64,000 bases of DNA. Source: Roridomyces roridus (Eukaryota > Basidiomycota > Agaricomycetes > Agaricales > Mycenaceae). The notes beneath the pieces are model-generated. The model was not told where the DNA came from and did not search any database. It saw only the letters and a list, made by a program, of their open reading frames with translations. How positions within the stretch are numbered: position 1 is the stretch's first letter; each line of letters opens with the position of its first letter. Position numbers and translations under genes: made by a program. Where the stretch lies: contig JARKIF010000025.1 of NCBI GenBank assembly GCA_029378245.1, forward strand, positions 496,001 through 560,000, read 5' to 3'. Shown in pieces: positions 38,185-50,524 of this stretch.

Positions 38185-39095
38185 TACTTGGGGGGAAGGG
38201 CCGTTGCAAGCACAGCATATACGAGAACTCCGTCTTTTGAACTTTTCGGATTGGACTTGATTGGACTAGCAGGCAGTGATGCACAAGAGTGTACTTGATG
38301 ACTGATCAATTTTGGATCAATTCAGATCACCATGCATCAAGGCTTCACACTTTCTGCCACAACTAGACCTACTATCATAAAAAGTGTATGGACAGCTCAT
38401 GAAGGTTCACATCCCTGCTAGAAAATGACCACACATAGGATATCTCAGCCAGATGCTTGAGGAAACAGGGATGCCTGGCATGCAGGCAGATTTGGCCCCA
38501 AACAACCACGGTGTCCAGAAGGAATTGGACTCTGAACCAGCAGTAGTACTAGTATACCAGGTTTCTGGTGTAATGTAGCAATTACACCATGTGGTCTGCA
38601 GGTACAGGTATATGGAATTTGATGGGCAGAGTAGGATCACAGAGTTCATCTTATTATGAGTGCCACAATTTTTTGCAATTTATCTGAAAGGTTCCATACA
38701 CAATAGTACACCCTGGGCTTCAATACAATGCACATTAAGGAGTCCCACAACCTTTGGGGAACTTGGAATGAGCTCATACAAAAAAGGGAGTAAATCAACA
38801 ATATCATACACAACATTGCAAATAGGATCTCAATCTTGCAGAGAAGAGTGGAAGTTCGGGAACCAGGAGTGTGCCTGCAAAGATTCAAGTTGATTGGTGC
38901 AAAACTGGATGCTCCAGAGAGAAAAGAAAAATGAGCTGATGGGAGCTGTCAAAATCAGTGATTGTGGCCGCAAAAAGGAAGTGCACAGCCGGGTTAATCA
39001 AAAGTCTGAAATTTAGTGAAAACCTCAACCAGATTTTGGCCCACTGAAATTGTAAAAGAACGAGAACTTAACAAGTAACAAGTTAAGTTCTCGTA
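38185..39095. mobile_element. Relative, in inverse orientation, of the element in the poly(A) polymerase gene
   Basis: It starts ACTTGGGGGGAAGGGCCGTT, the inverse of the right end of the element at 15690. TACGAGAACT follows at 38220. It ends with a hairpin (CGAGAACTTAAC...GTTAAGTTCTCG) followed by TA (39094). The interior aligns to the inverse of 14560-15640 with many substitutions. Only short frames, no transposase. Confidence 0.7.
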
Positions 39096-39406
39096 ACATT
39101 CCTACCAAAACTATGGTGGCGACAGGTGACATCCCTCCATCAGCATGCCGGCGGAGATGTTGATGTCACCCACCCGGTGGATCAAAGTTTGATATCAAGG
39201 GATTCCATTTCGTCTGACGGACTTTGATTTGAACTTGTGGTTGAAGTTCGTTGCAGAGCTGGGCTGTGTCATTTTTGTGTCAGAAGTTGAACCTGTGTCA
39301 TTTATTCAGGTTGTGTTCTTTTGTTAAAATGAGGGTGTGCCGTTTTAGATAAATTTGTGTCTGGTTTTGCTACAGTATACCTGCCATACATCTACCCACT
39401 CAATGC

Positions 39407-41275
39407 CTAGTTACTACCAGCCCTCGAATGCCTCCCCTTCCCAACACTAATGAACCCAAAGAACATGAGAATCCCGAACAAGGCCAAATTGACAGACATG
39501 GTGAGCCCAACGCCGAGGAAGCCATTCTCCATAAACTGCTTCGATTTCAAGTTCAATACCCCAGCGCTATCCGCAAGGCCGGCGTCACGCTTGGCAACGT
39601 GGGATGCCAACGCCGCACATCCGCGATCCTTGGTGTTTTCGCATACCGCGCACCAAGCAGCGGTGGAATTAATCAGAGCGGGCTATCCATGAGCAATCAG
39701 TGAACGCTCTCCCTGCATGCGCACGGGACTCGGAGGACTCACATTGACCGAATCAATCACATCCCCCAACGAGACGTCCCCGGTGCGACCGAGAAAATCG
39801 TACGTCGTGAACTCGGCTTCGTCCGTCCCGTTCTTAAATTTGAGCCGCAGGACGGGCGGCCCACCGCTTGCAGGTTGACGCACTTCCAAGAGCGCAGCTG
39901 CGGCAAAGTTTACTGTCGACTTGGTCAATAACAAGGCCATATGTACATTTTAGCAGGAAGAACTGAAGACGAACCGATATTACTGAGCCCGGGGTTCTGC
40001 TCCGCCGCCCCAGTCATGTTGAAGATTGACAGGAATGGCTTGTATGATATCGATTGGTATGCGATCTTGAGCGGATTCTTGGGATCTGCGATGGCCTGCA
40101 GGTCTTGCAATATACCAGGTAAAATCGTGCGTCCCGTAACTATAGAATGATCAGAGAGAGAGAGAGTATTGGCGATGCGCTTGCTTACTATTCCCAATCC
40201 CATCCAACTGAGGCGACGTGAACACACCACGTTGATGGAAATTAGCCAAATCCCTGGCTTGTTCAAGGAACGTCGGTGGGAGACGTTCAGCAAAGCTCGC
40301 GTTGTGGACACCATTCACAGCCATGAAGTCGTAGACATTCCACATGCTCACGAGTGTCGCCGGTCTTCCGTCCAGGAACGGAGGGAGCAATGACAAAAAA
40401 TGCGCACTCTCGTTGGCTTTTTGGAGGAATTCGGGCGAGTTGTAGAATGCTTGAGTAGCCGCGTCGAAAGTCTGAAAGCCGCGTTAGAATCCCTAGATCT
40501 GAAGTTTAGGAGGACAACTCACCGCACAATTAGTCCATCCCTCAAGCGACACCTCGTTCGACGGGTCAACGGTCTGGACTGCGTTCCATTCATATAAACG
40601 CAGCGCTGAATGAAGGCTTGAGACTCACTCGGTACGTACTGGTCGCAGCGTCAGTTTGAATGAATAGAGTATTAAATACCTACCTGATATCCACCCAACG
40701 CTCCTTGAACCAGCTGGCCGCTGGCGAGAGTGGTATTGAAATTGGGATTAGCGGGGAACAAGCCTTGGAGCAGTGCGACGGTTGAGTCGTAGATCACTCC
40801 GCCCTCGCCTCCAGAGTCGGCGCGAACATGCTGAATGAAGGTCGGCATTCAGATCCATCACTATTGAAAGTGACATGATAAAACTCACCAGCTGAGTCTG
40901 GTCGACCAAGTCCGAGTTCACGTCAGCGATCACGAGAGACGAGACCGGGTCCAGATACATCGAGCGAAGTTGCTGGCCGAGCTGAAATAGTTGAACCTAG
41001 GTGTAACGGTTTAGCAGACGACCAGAGGAATATAGGGTCTTACAGTCCCGAGTGGAGTGATAGTCGTGAAACTTGGGGTGTAAGTGAGCGGGTCTTGGTA
41101 GAATCCTTGAAGACAGTGTTCAGTCCTGTGAGGTTGTGTTACATCGAGCGCATACCTTCGCGGTCCCCGTGCCTCGAAGCATTCGTATCAGCCAGCGATA
41201 TCGGAAGACATGAATGAGGTACCTCGTGAGGATCATGACACCGAGCACTTTGTCGGGAGGAGGAGGGATGGCCAT
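39407..41275 (-). CDS. Histidine-phosphatase-superfamily membrane protein
   Basis: Eleven exons, two of them tiny (17 nt, 41172-41156; 10 nt, 40638-40629), join in phase to 448 residues. The split early segment gives VLGVMILTRHGDREGFYQDP, the RHGxR phosphohistidine motif. VRADSGGEGGVIYDSTVALLQGLFP supplies the second conserved Arg region. I see no clear HD proton-donor motif. The C-terminus has a Cys-rich stretch (WCAVCENTKDRGC) and one TM helix before a short Lys/Arg tail. No obvious leader precedes the RHG motif, so topology is uncertain. Intron 8 contains a (GA)n run. It probably acts as an acid-phosphatase-like ectoenzyme, but the missing HD makes catalysis uncertain. Confidence 0.85.
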
Positions 41276-41427
41276 GGTGTTACCGTCAAGTGGGGACTCT
41301 CAGTGAGTCTTTATGGTCGCGCAGTTAGGATGTGATGAAGCGCAAATCCATTCCGTCGGATATAGGAGATGTAAACGAGTTGTGGAGCCCGGAATGGGCT
41401 AATAAGGACCCAAGGACCCGCCACACT

Positions 41428-41889
41428 TTACGGGCTTGGCCGAAGAGGTTTGGGATGTGAGACCGGCTGACCGATGCGCTGTGTACGATCCTCCACAAAG
41501 TGCAACTCCTCTATGACCAAAAGCCTGCATACGACATATCAAACAAGCCCGGGATGACAGAAAAGAACCCACCGAAGCACATGGTGGTGGCCCGGAATGA
41601 CATTATGCACTGGGAACCAGGAGACCACTTCCAGCGCTGCGATCGAGTTTTTGAGTGACTGTACATTGAGGATAGCCCCAAGCGATTCGGCCAAGCGCTC
41701 TGCAAGTACCGCTTGCATGAAGTGAATGCCGTCGGAGATAACAAGGCGGAAGCGGCTGGCTGTTGTGGAACGGATGCTCAGGATCTGGATGAGTGGTTGG
41801 GCAGTCAGAGTTATCTTTCCGTCGGGGAGGGAGGAGATGTCGTCGATTGCGTTTGGGGAGAGGGGAGATAGATCGTTGGGGGACGACAT
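41428..41889 (-). CDS. Stand-alone RPA70N-like OB-fold protein
   Basis: Two exons (41889-41573, 41524-41428) give 137 residues. SRFRLVISDGIHFMQAVLAERL and LLVIEELHFVEDRTQRIGQPV match the N-terminal protein-interaction OB domain of replication protein A large subunit (RPA1). Full RPA1 is about 600 residues with three DNA-binding OB domains; none of these follows. It could be a dispersed paralogue competing for RPA partners, or a truncated duplicate. It lies head to head with the gene at 42161 (272 bp between ATGs). Confidence 0.75.
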
Positions 41890-42160
41890 GGATGTGGGAG
41901 GAAGCAAGCCGTGTTACATCAAATTCTCACGATGACGGCAAATGAGGCGCCGACAGATGCGATCAATCCGGCCAGTTCAAAGCAAGGGGCACGCGTATAA
42001 TCTTATTTGAACGCGAACTGGAAAAAAAACGAGGACGCCGCCGTCGTGTCGCCCTTGATGCGGCTTCAACCATCAGCGGGTTCACACGTCAAACAAATCA
42101 AACGCAGACAAAGGGTTGGAGCGGCAACAATACGGCATTTCCCTCTCTCCCTCCTCCGCC

Positions 42161-43069
42161 ATGCCCAAGAGACCTTCCAAGTACTTATCCCTTTCTCCAC
42201 CTCCTTCTTCAGTTCTGATCCAGTGATGCGATCAGAAAAACTCACGGCCGGCTCCTGGACCCTGCCGATAGAGCAATTTGCCGCGCACTCCGTGCGCAGG
42301 GTGTCAGCTACCACGTTATTCTGGACTACGTGGGCGTAGGCACAATCAAGACGACTCAACGGGCGTGCAATAACACCTACAGCCCGCCGGACGACGTCAG
42401 CTTGGACGCAGCCCTCCTGCCCCGAAACATCAAGGAGATTGCGCGGATGGTGAGTGGGAGTCAGTCTAGATTCTTCAGTGCTCTCAAAGCCGGCGTGATG
42501 GGACCAGTTGAAGGCCAAGCACAGGAAAGGAGGTTCAATCGCCAAGTCGTCGGCATTGGCTGAGGTACGCGACCGAAGTATCTGCGCAAGAGACGTACTC
42601 GCTGATCATGGCTACATTGCAGAAAAAGCCCGTTCCCAGCGGGTCGGGTACCCCTCCCATCGTCCTTGTGCCTCGTCTCCGAGCACTCGACCGCCCCATC
42701 AAAAACTCCCCTTCAACCGAATCTTCCGCGGACAGCTCCAACTCAAGACTCGGATCTCCAGAATTCGAAAGCCTCAGTGCGCTTCCCAGCAGACCCAGCA
42801 TCATCACACAGCGCAACGCTACCGGTGCTTCAGGCTCAGACGACTTCCTCCTCGCCTTTGTCCTCAGCATCCCGCTCGACCCGAGCGTCGCAGACCGAAT
42901 GCGCGCTGCCGGGTGGACGGAGGCTAAACTCTATAAAATCGCGCGCGCGGGGCCGGGCATGGTGGGAGAGTTTGTCGAGGGCGAACCACTTGTCAAGGGC
43001 TTGAAGAATATTGACAAGGTTACGCTCCGGGTTGCTATTTGCGAGCTTGCGAACGGGGAGGAGGTGTGA
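42161..43069 (+). CDS. Small putative helix-turn-helix protein, unrecognised family
   Basis: Exons 42161-42180, 42224-42449, 42514-42564 and 42623-43069 join in phase to 247 residues. Residues about 20-75 (LLDPADRAICRALRAQGVSYHVILDYVGVGTIKTTQRACNN) read like a helix-turn-helix of resolvase/homeodomain type. A basic linker (KHRKGG), a Ser/Pro-rich middle and a conserved-looking C-terminal domain (FLLAFVLSIPLDPSVADRMRAAGW...) follow. DNA binding is an inference. I do not recognise the family. Confidence 0.6.
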
Positions 43070-43633
43070 GTGAGGTGCTTTTGTATTTTTTTGGGATGTT
43101 TGGACTCAGTGTCAAACGACTGCGGATTTCCGCCTCAGATTTGTCGACATGGTGTTGTTGTAGAGGAAAATGTATATTCTGTGGCTCTGTCCATTGAACG
43201 AGTCCGCTGCGCGTTTTTTTTTGGTCACTTACCACTACGAGCCCGCCGAGCGCTCGCTGGGTGGCGACAATGTGGTATCGTCCATCTATTCGCCTGGTCC
43301 AGGGTCTCCTACGTCGGCCATCGCTGAAGGGAGGACTCAACAGCTTGTCGATTCGGTCACTGTCAAGGGCGCGCGTCAGCAAATAGTCCAAGTAGGGGTA
43401 TACCTCACGACTTCTGGTCCATTCCACCGAGAAGAGCCATGGTTCGATTCCATCAAGTTGTATGAAGGTGCCCGAAGGGTTTATTTTGGTTCTTCATACG
43501 AGGGCACATAGTACCGATCAGACGTTCGCCAACGCCACGTTCCGGCGCTCTGAAGCCGCACACATAAAAGTACAGGTACATATATACACCTAATCCAACC
43601 CTCTCCTCGTCTTCCCCCAAAAATCAAATCAAA
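43070..43633. other. Gene-free stretch
   Basis: Overlapping frames on both strands exist, but none has a family resemblance or splice pattern. I see nothing certain here. Confidence 0.4.
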
Positions 43634-44008
43634 TCAAACAAAATACGAAACCCTCACCTCCAACTCCCCCACATCCGCCACCGCCGAACTATACACACCA
43701 AGCGGACTGATAACATCCGCTAGCCTCCTCGGAAGCACCTCCCTAAGCCTCCTCTTCCTCTTCTTAGTCTTATTCTTATCCGAATATCCTTCACGCTCCC
43801 ACCGGGCATCCAAAAGCGCGAGACTCCCATAACGCGGCATGTCAACACCGTACCCAGCCAACGTCAGCGCAGTTGGGCGGGTAAACTGCCCCGCGCGCAC
43901 GGGTGTTAGGACTCGGAATCTCACCCGCGTGAAGGACAGTACATCGCGAATATCGCAGCGGACGAGGATCTCGGCGACGGAGAGCTCGTCAAGGTCGTGG
44001 AAGGGCAT
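43634..44008 (-). pseudogene. F-box-like fragment
   Basis: The 124-codon frame starts MPFHDLDELSVAEILVRCDIRDVLSFTRV, a plausible F-box. It then runs into a Lys/Arg-rich stretch (NKTKKRKRRLRE) and ends. The usual downstream LRR or WD part is missing. It may be a truncated F-box gene or an unrelated small protein. Confidence 0.45.
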
Positions 44009-44329
44009 AGTGGGAAGCAGAATGTCAGTTGACGGCGTATGGCCGGCCGGCGTGCTCGGCAGTTCTGATTTGAAATTTCTGGTTCAAAACATGGCTACAT
44101 GGATAGCATGTTTTAGTCCCGCATTTCGTCTTGTTTTTCTATTATGGAGATTTCAAACTGAGGCGACGATGTCCATGCCGATTCGAATCTTCTGATGCTC
44201 CGGGGGCACAATCCCGGGCCATTGAAGGGTCATCGATCATCATTGAAGAGCAGCCCACTGATCGTCGGGTCAATTGGACCCAATCGCTCTCTCTGTGTCT
44301 TGATGTAGTCCTACGACTTGCTGAAACTT

Positions 44330-44780
44330 CACGTCTTCACTCATAGCACGGATACCGACTGTTCTTCGTTCGACTCGAGGTACGGTTACTGTACGGAGTC
44401 TGTCCATTGAGACCACCACTTTTTCTTACTTATCAGCGCCTTCACTTTTCTTGCCAGGAAGCTTGATTCCGCGTCGGGAGGCTTTTCTAAACTCCAAGAA
44501 GGGGTGGCTAAAATTTTAAACGGAGAAGACCAGTCACCGTATCATGCCCAGCCAACAGCGCAACAACAGCGCGCTACAATCTTCGTCCCAGGAAATAATC
44601 GGCGGCATTCGGCGAAAGGAAAGATAAAAAGTTCTACTACTCACAGTTCCTCGACCATTTTATTCCATCCAAGGTGTGATTTGGTGTCTCCACTAAACCT
44701 ACTGCAATCCCGGGTCACACGGAATGTGGGTATCCCCAACTGGTCTGCGTTCGACTCGTGGTACGGTTATCCATGGTGAA
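44330..44780. repeat. Two dispersed-repeat copies with a pol III B-box-like core
   Basis: Near 44358 (ACTGTTCTTCGTTCGACTCG) and 44738 (CTGCGTTCGACTCG) the family seen at 35.9-37.4 kb recurs. The first copy shares about 130 bp with 35885-36025, including TTGATTCCGCGTCGG at its end. No gene is supported between 44009 and 45327. Confidence 0.5.
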
Positions 44781-45327
44781 CGTTGCCTCCTTTTTGCCGC
44801 AGCATCATTGGATACAAGTTCGAACTTTGGGGAATCACGCCATAAGTATTGTATGCCTGGTATACTACTCCTTCCCCAGCACGGTCCTCGCATTGGGCAG
44901 AGTCCTTGTAAAGGCGAGAGGGAATTGATCCCGTGGTTGATATGGCCTCATCGCAATTTCAACCAGCGCAGGCCCAGGGGTCTGAAAAGTCCCTGGACTC
45001 GTTCTGGAATGAGGCTTGTATGTGGGCGCTCAGCGAATTCGTCTCTCCTTTTATGAATGTCCGGCATCACAACACACACAAAGTCGGTTGTGGTCCGTGC
45101 GCGCCCAGGGTTTGACGTGCATTCCAACCATGCACTTGACTCGAGATAATAAGTTTAAGAAGTCGCTTGTCCGTCAAGTGTGTGTCCGCTATTTATGAAC
45201 TCTCGCCGCCTGATCCCTCAACCGCCCCCACGAAACCCACCACTCCTCCGCACTATCAAATGGGTCGTAGCTAAACCTTCATATCCTCCCGTTAGCCCTG
45301 CATGCACAAGAAAAATCTCACAACCAC

Positions 45328-47388
45328 TTACACGATACTCATATCCTCCCAAATCCGGTGCATATCCACGTCCGGCGCATCCAACACGTTCCTGCCGGCA
45401 GCTTCATTCGCACGTAGAGTTTCGTCGCGCGCGATTTGCTTGTCGCCGTCGGGCATGCAGGTAAACTCGATGTGGTTTTGTTCGGTACTGAGGATGTAGG
45501 CGCAGCGGGGTTTTCTGGGATGTAGATAAACATGTGAAGGTGAAGGAGGAGAGAGGCAATGAGCAGCCCACCGGGTTTCCTCGAAAGCATGAAAGAATTC
45601 GGGGATCCGAGCTGGATCTTTGGTGTGCGAGAAGACTTTCCCGATAAATGCGCCATCTTTTAAAAGAAAGAGAATCAAACACCCGTAGCATTCAAGTCGA
45701 TGGGAAGACGAACCTTCGATGGCCGTGGAACACGAATGCAAGGCCATCGGCTTGAAGCCGCTTGTTCAATCCTTGAGTCGGAACACAAAGTGAAGAGACG
45801 CACTGGAAATGGATGTGCTGCATTCCCTATGGCGACAACCTTCCCGCTATGCGACACCCAGGAGGCCAACTCGGAATGCCTTTTAATTTGCACGCATGCG
45901 GAGGGTCCGGATGCTTGTTCTGCTAAATGGTGTAGCCTGCAGCAGCTGTCAGTGCGAGTAATTGCAGAGAGGGTCGATCGACGCACATGATATCATAGCC
46001 CGGCCCCAGAATCTCTCGCATATTTCGTTCGGACTGCACACTCCAGGATCCGCAACGGTCTTTCAAATCCCCGTCTGGGGTGTATATTGATACGAATACG
46101 TCGCGATTTTTTCCCTGTCCTTTGTTTAGCAACAGTCTTCGACCGAGAGAAACGAATCTCACAACGAGGAAAACTTTTGAAGCTGTCACACGGGGTGAGT
46201 TTGTCATTTTAGTCGACGAAGCGCTACTCACCTCGATTGTTGCCGAGATACGTTACAATCATATTACTCTGTGGATACTGGTACAGCTCCTTGAGCACTG
46301 GATGTTCGAGTGCCACAGATCTGGGAATGACCGTCCTGCCCAACGTCAACGTCGTTAACATAATGGTTTCACTTCCGGAAAAACGAACGTACATATACAC
46401 TGCAAGCTCACTCTGCGGTTCCTCCGACGTAGCAGGCTCTTCCTCTAACAGTAACTTGCGGACGAGACCGGAAGGGCCATCAGCGCCGAGGATGGCGTCC
46501 GCGCTGTGCGTCTCTCCGGATTTTAAAGTGACTGTACACCTCTCGCAGTCGATGTGCGCCACCTCCGAGTTGAACAGCACGGTCGCGGAGCCGGGGGAGG
46601 ATTCATTCTGCGTGGGTTCCGTCGCTTTCCGGTAGAGGATTTCCAGGAGGTCTTTGTGCTGAAGAAAGTTATTTGAGAGGGACGGTGAGGTTAGATCGTG
46701 CCAAGCGCACCCGCATCTGCAGAAAATCCCCTCGAGCGTCGACCAATAGTTCAGGATCCCATAGACTGAGTCCTATTTCATGTCAGTCAGCTTCCAAAAG
46801 ATCGGGCGAGACAACGAACCTATATAATCTCGCCCAGATTCCTTGCCTTTATGGTCGTCTTGGCCTTGTTATTAGGTGCATACACGAGTTGGAGGAACAT
46901 GACTCACATTTATATGTCACAAATCCCTCACCGATAACGCCATTCTCCCTAATTTCAGCCTCCAAACCCCACTCGGCAAGAGTTTTGAAGCCGTTCGGGG
47001 CTACTCTGACGTTGACAAGACGTTCAGCGTCGACGAATAGGGGCGTCAAATATAAGTGATGACGCACCGAACACCTCCATTCACCTAAAAAAAAGAGTCA
47101 TCTCCCCTGGATACTAACCCTGAGTGCCCGTGACGTACCAAATCAGACCCCCCGATTTCAGAATCCCGCTCCAAGACGAGGACAGTGTGGCCGGAGGACC
47201 GCAGCGCGACGGCGGACGTTAGACCTGGGGGAACGGATGGGTCTCTTAACAGCGTATATGTAGAGTCTGGGGCATACCAGAGATGGAGGCGCCGACGATG
47301 ATCTGTGGTATTCGGCAGTGAGCAGCCGCGGATACATGGAACTCACAAATCTGATCCCAGCCTTCGAGTCTGACACAGACGTGGACAT
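45328..47388 (-). CDS. FAD-dependent aromatic-type monooxygenase (salicylate-hydroxylase-like)
   Basis: Class A flavoprotein monooxygenase fold. MSTSVSDSKAG is followed after a short intron by the FAD motif IIVGASISGLTSAVALRSSG. VAPNGFKTLAEWGL, ILGADGPSGLVRKLL (the DG motif) and VVAIGNAAHPFP (normally GDAAHP) follow. The last exon (EDMSIV, stop at 45328) contains the region usual for this fungal group (NAAGRNVLDAPD-like; here NEAAGRNVLDAPD). About ten exons with 43-110 nt introns; junctions checked are in phase. The enzyme would hydroxylate an organic substrate with NAD(P)H and oxygen. The Asp-to-Asn change in GDAAHP is unusual. Confidence 0.82.
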
Positions 47389-47399
47389 GGTGGAAGAGA

Positions 47400-50300
47400 A
47401 TCTTGCGTAGTGGCACTGGGAGGGGGAGGGGGAGGAGAGATGATGGGCGTGGGTGAAGACGCCTGCGTCCATACTCATACCAACTTTGATGCATTGAATG
47501 CTGCAGACGGGCCCTCGAATTCGTCGGCGTTTCACACGGCATCATCCCTTTCTCGCCTGCCCTGTGGGAATTGTCACACGGATAGCAACGGGTTTATGCA
47601 TCGCGGAGAGTTTCAACGCGATACTGTTTACGTGCGGCACTGACATTCGGTAGAAGCGCTGAATTGAGGAGTACGTCGTTCAACGTCCATCCTCCAAGTC
47701 CAACCCTGCACAGGAGTCGATACGTCGACCCAAAATCACGCCTTGCCACAGACGAACGGATGGCTGGTCCGAGAAGAAGCTGTGGACATCTCCCGCGTCA
47801 TGGGAGATGGATATTTTCCTCCTCGAAGATCGGCAGCCGAAAATGCGTGGCCGTAAACCTTACGCAAACCTAGGAGAGCCGCACCCTTGACGAAAAAACT
47901 TAAAAGCCGACGGGCGTGCGGCGTAGAAACGAAACGAAAAACGTGGCCTCAGGGCAGAATCAACCCTGGCACGTCTACATATAAGCCGTCTTTCCCGGAT
48001 CCCGAAGATGCGGATTTGCTCACCACAGAAATAGACCCACCCCGAGTCTTCTCGTTCATTGACGATCCCGCTATCGCGTGAGTTCTCCGAAATACCCACC
48101 AGACTTTCATCAGCGAGAAAGGTGGGGAAGATGGCCTGCCGTCTCCGCTGTCAGCACGGAGCGGCATAGGAGTTAGGAACCTGGAATAGGGTCGCGTTAT
48201 CTGCGACAGTCTCAGCCTCCGGGGCCGCGTGCAATCGCGATTCCGGGCTCGGTTCCCGTGGTGGGACCGCAGTGGCGCGCATCGGCATGAAATCTGCCAC
48301 GACGATTATTATAATACATACCTGAGCACTTCTCTTCCCGAGGAAGCGCACAAACGTCATGGTGGCGGTCCGGCGTGAAGAGTCTGCCAGAGATCATACC
48401 GATACCGTACGCATTCATTCTGAATGGTGAAAAACGCGTGCTGCGAGGCACTCGGAGCGTCTACACTCGACGCAGTGTGAGTCGATGGATAATGCGGTAC
48501 GATTCGGAACTCCAAGAAGCTTCAAGTCCGATCCGACCATTACCGACCAGCCTCGACGAATGGCAGATCCCTCGCCCGGTGGGAGCTCGGCAGAGTGCAA
48601 GGATGGGTGGACCAAGCGTCCAGAGATGACCCGGACAGACAATGGCGGCGAAGGTTTGGTGAAGGTGCTTGGCTATGTTGCGAGATCCGTGTCTCCTCTT
48701 GCCGTATGCGTCCCATTCAAACGACGCAGCTGAAAGAAAGACCACCACGCACCATGGGTAGCTCGTCTCCTCCGAGTCCTGTCCCGTGCCGAGTGCCGTC
48801 GCCTCCGACTCCCTGCCTGGTGCCAGCGAGAGATCCCGCCCTCCTCATCCACTGACTATGTAGGACTTCAGACGGCCCGAAAATTCTCAGCGAAGGATTT
48901 AACTGATCGAAGCAGACGTTGTGCGGAAGATTGGCGGAAGAGGAAAAGAGGAATTTGATTCCTGCTACCGTTAGGTACAGGTTTCTATAGGGCGCCCTAA
49001 TTTCTGGTTTTTGCGGGCGATCACGTTTTTGTCGTTAGTTTTTGCGTCAGCACTGATGTATCCAGCCAAATTGCTGCCCCAAGCCGATGATCATGAATGC
49101 CGAACTCTCAACGCAATATTGATGACCTTGTCTTCCGGGAGCAGTCGTATCCGACAGGCTTTTCAACATCTGTGCAAATGTCATGCACAGATGTTGGGTT
49201 CTTTGCCGAAAGAGATTCCCAAGAGTGCCACAGTGAGGTAACCCCCTTCCGAACGCCTTGCTCTCTGCTAGTTTCCGTTCTCAACTGCCACCACATACCA
49301 CCACCTCCACCTTGGAAGGCTCGGCAATATAACTTGATTCATGTTCCCCAAGATTTTACGCTGCCCTCCTGAGTCCTGACAGGCTGAGCCTCCTCCACAG
49401 GCCGGCGCGCAACCGGCACCGTGCGGCGGCACGGCAGCCAACGAAGCTCAGTGTGCTGCCCGTGCTCATTTCAAATTTGGTGAGCTTCTCCTGGGCTGAG
49501 GCTCGAGTCGTCAACGACTGGTTAAAAAAGCCAGAAAAGCCAACTTGTACTTTTGCTGATGGAGGTCGATTTCAATTGGGTTGATAAGTTTTCTCTTTGT
49601 AGTGACAAGAGTAACGGGCCACACTGAGTGCCTTGCTCCCATCCTCTGTGACTTTCAACTGGCATTTTTTTTGACTCCATTCTCTTTTGGATCCTTCAAG
49701 TTGGATGGCAGGAGCGAGGGAGTGCGGCGCGAAGCGGCGCACGGACGAGCGACCACTGCAACATGGTGGATAATAAGATTGTATGTACTTTATGTTACCC
49801 CGCCAAATGCTGTTTTACAACTCCTATGCACTGATTCTAGTCCTGCTTGCAATTGCTTCAGGGATGAATAAGTACTAGAGTCTAGCCCGGCGTCCACTAT
49901 TAAATTTAAGTATCAGGTTCAATAGAACTTGTCATGCTCAAGAATTGATTTGACGTTGGCCCCGCTCAAATGGTAGCAGGCCGTGCCGCTTGCCGGCCTT
50001 ACAGCTTTATCGGACTGATGGCGCCGGTTCTTTTGCATTCGAATTTCACTCCGGATCGAATTGAAGGCTGGGATGAAAAGACTCGGAAAAGACTCGTAGA
50101 TACACAGATGAGTAGCAGTATGCAGGATATAGGTATGCGTAGTCCATGGCAATGTACAATGTACATGGGCAAATGAATGAATGAATGAATGAATGAAAGG
50201 ATGCAATATGACTCCGGCGACGGAATGGAAACTGTGGAGAGCAATGTGCGGAGATATTATACATAAAGATAGGCTGCGTCGCAACGGCGTGGTGATACTC

Positions 50301-50524
50301 GGTCTCGCACACCATAAGAGACGATCAGACGTCGATCCCTCGTGAGAATGCCCGTGGAGAACGATTGAATGAATGAAAGAACGGTTGGGCATCTAGCACG
50401 AGCTCAGTTAACGAACAGGTTGGGACAAAATGCATCGGAACGTACTCACTGCCGTCCTCCAAGCTTCCGCTCCGAACCACCGAAATCCAGCATCCGCTCT
50501 GTCAAGATGAAGGCTATCATGCTC
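47400..50524. other. Long gene-poor stretch
   Basis: A plus frame at 47887-48081 (PGTSTYKPSFPDPEDADLL) and minus frames at 48151-48451 look faintly protein-like, but start, stop and splice context are unconvincing. An (AATG)n microsatellite sits at about 50172-50197. Nothing else is recognised. Confidence 0.4.
50172..50197. repeat. (AATG)n microsatellite
   Basis: Six tandem AATG tetranucleotides. Confidence 0.9.

Noticed and set aside
43035..43427. 130-codon minus frame overlapping the end of the HTH-like gene
   Set aside because: Arg/Ser-rich, no family resemblance, antisense to a coding exon in part.
47158..47545. Minus frames over the 5' exons of the FAD monooxygenase
   Set aside because: Read through introns; the spliced frame with IIVGASISG explains the sequence.
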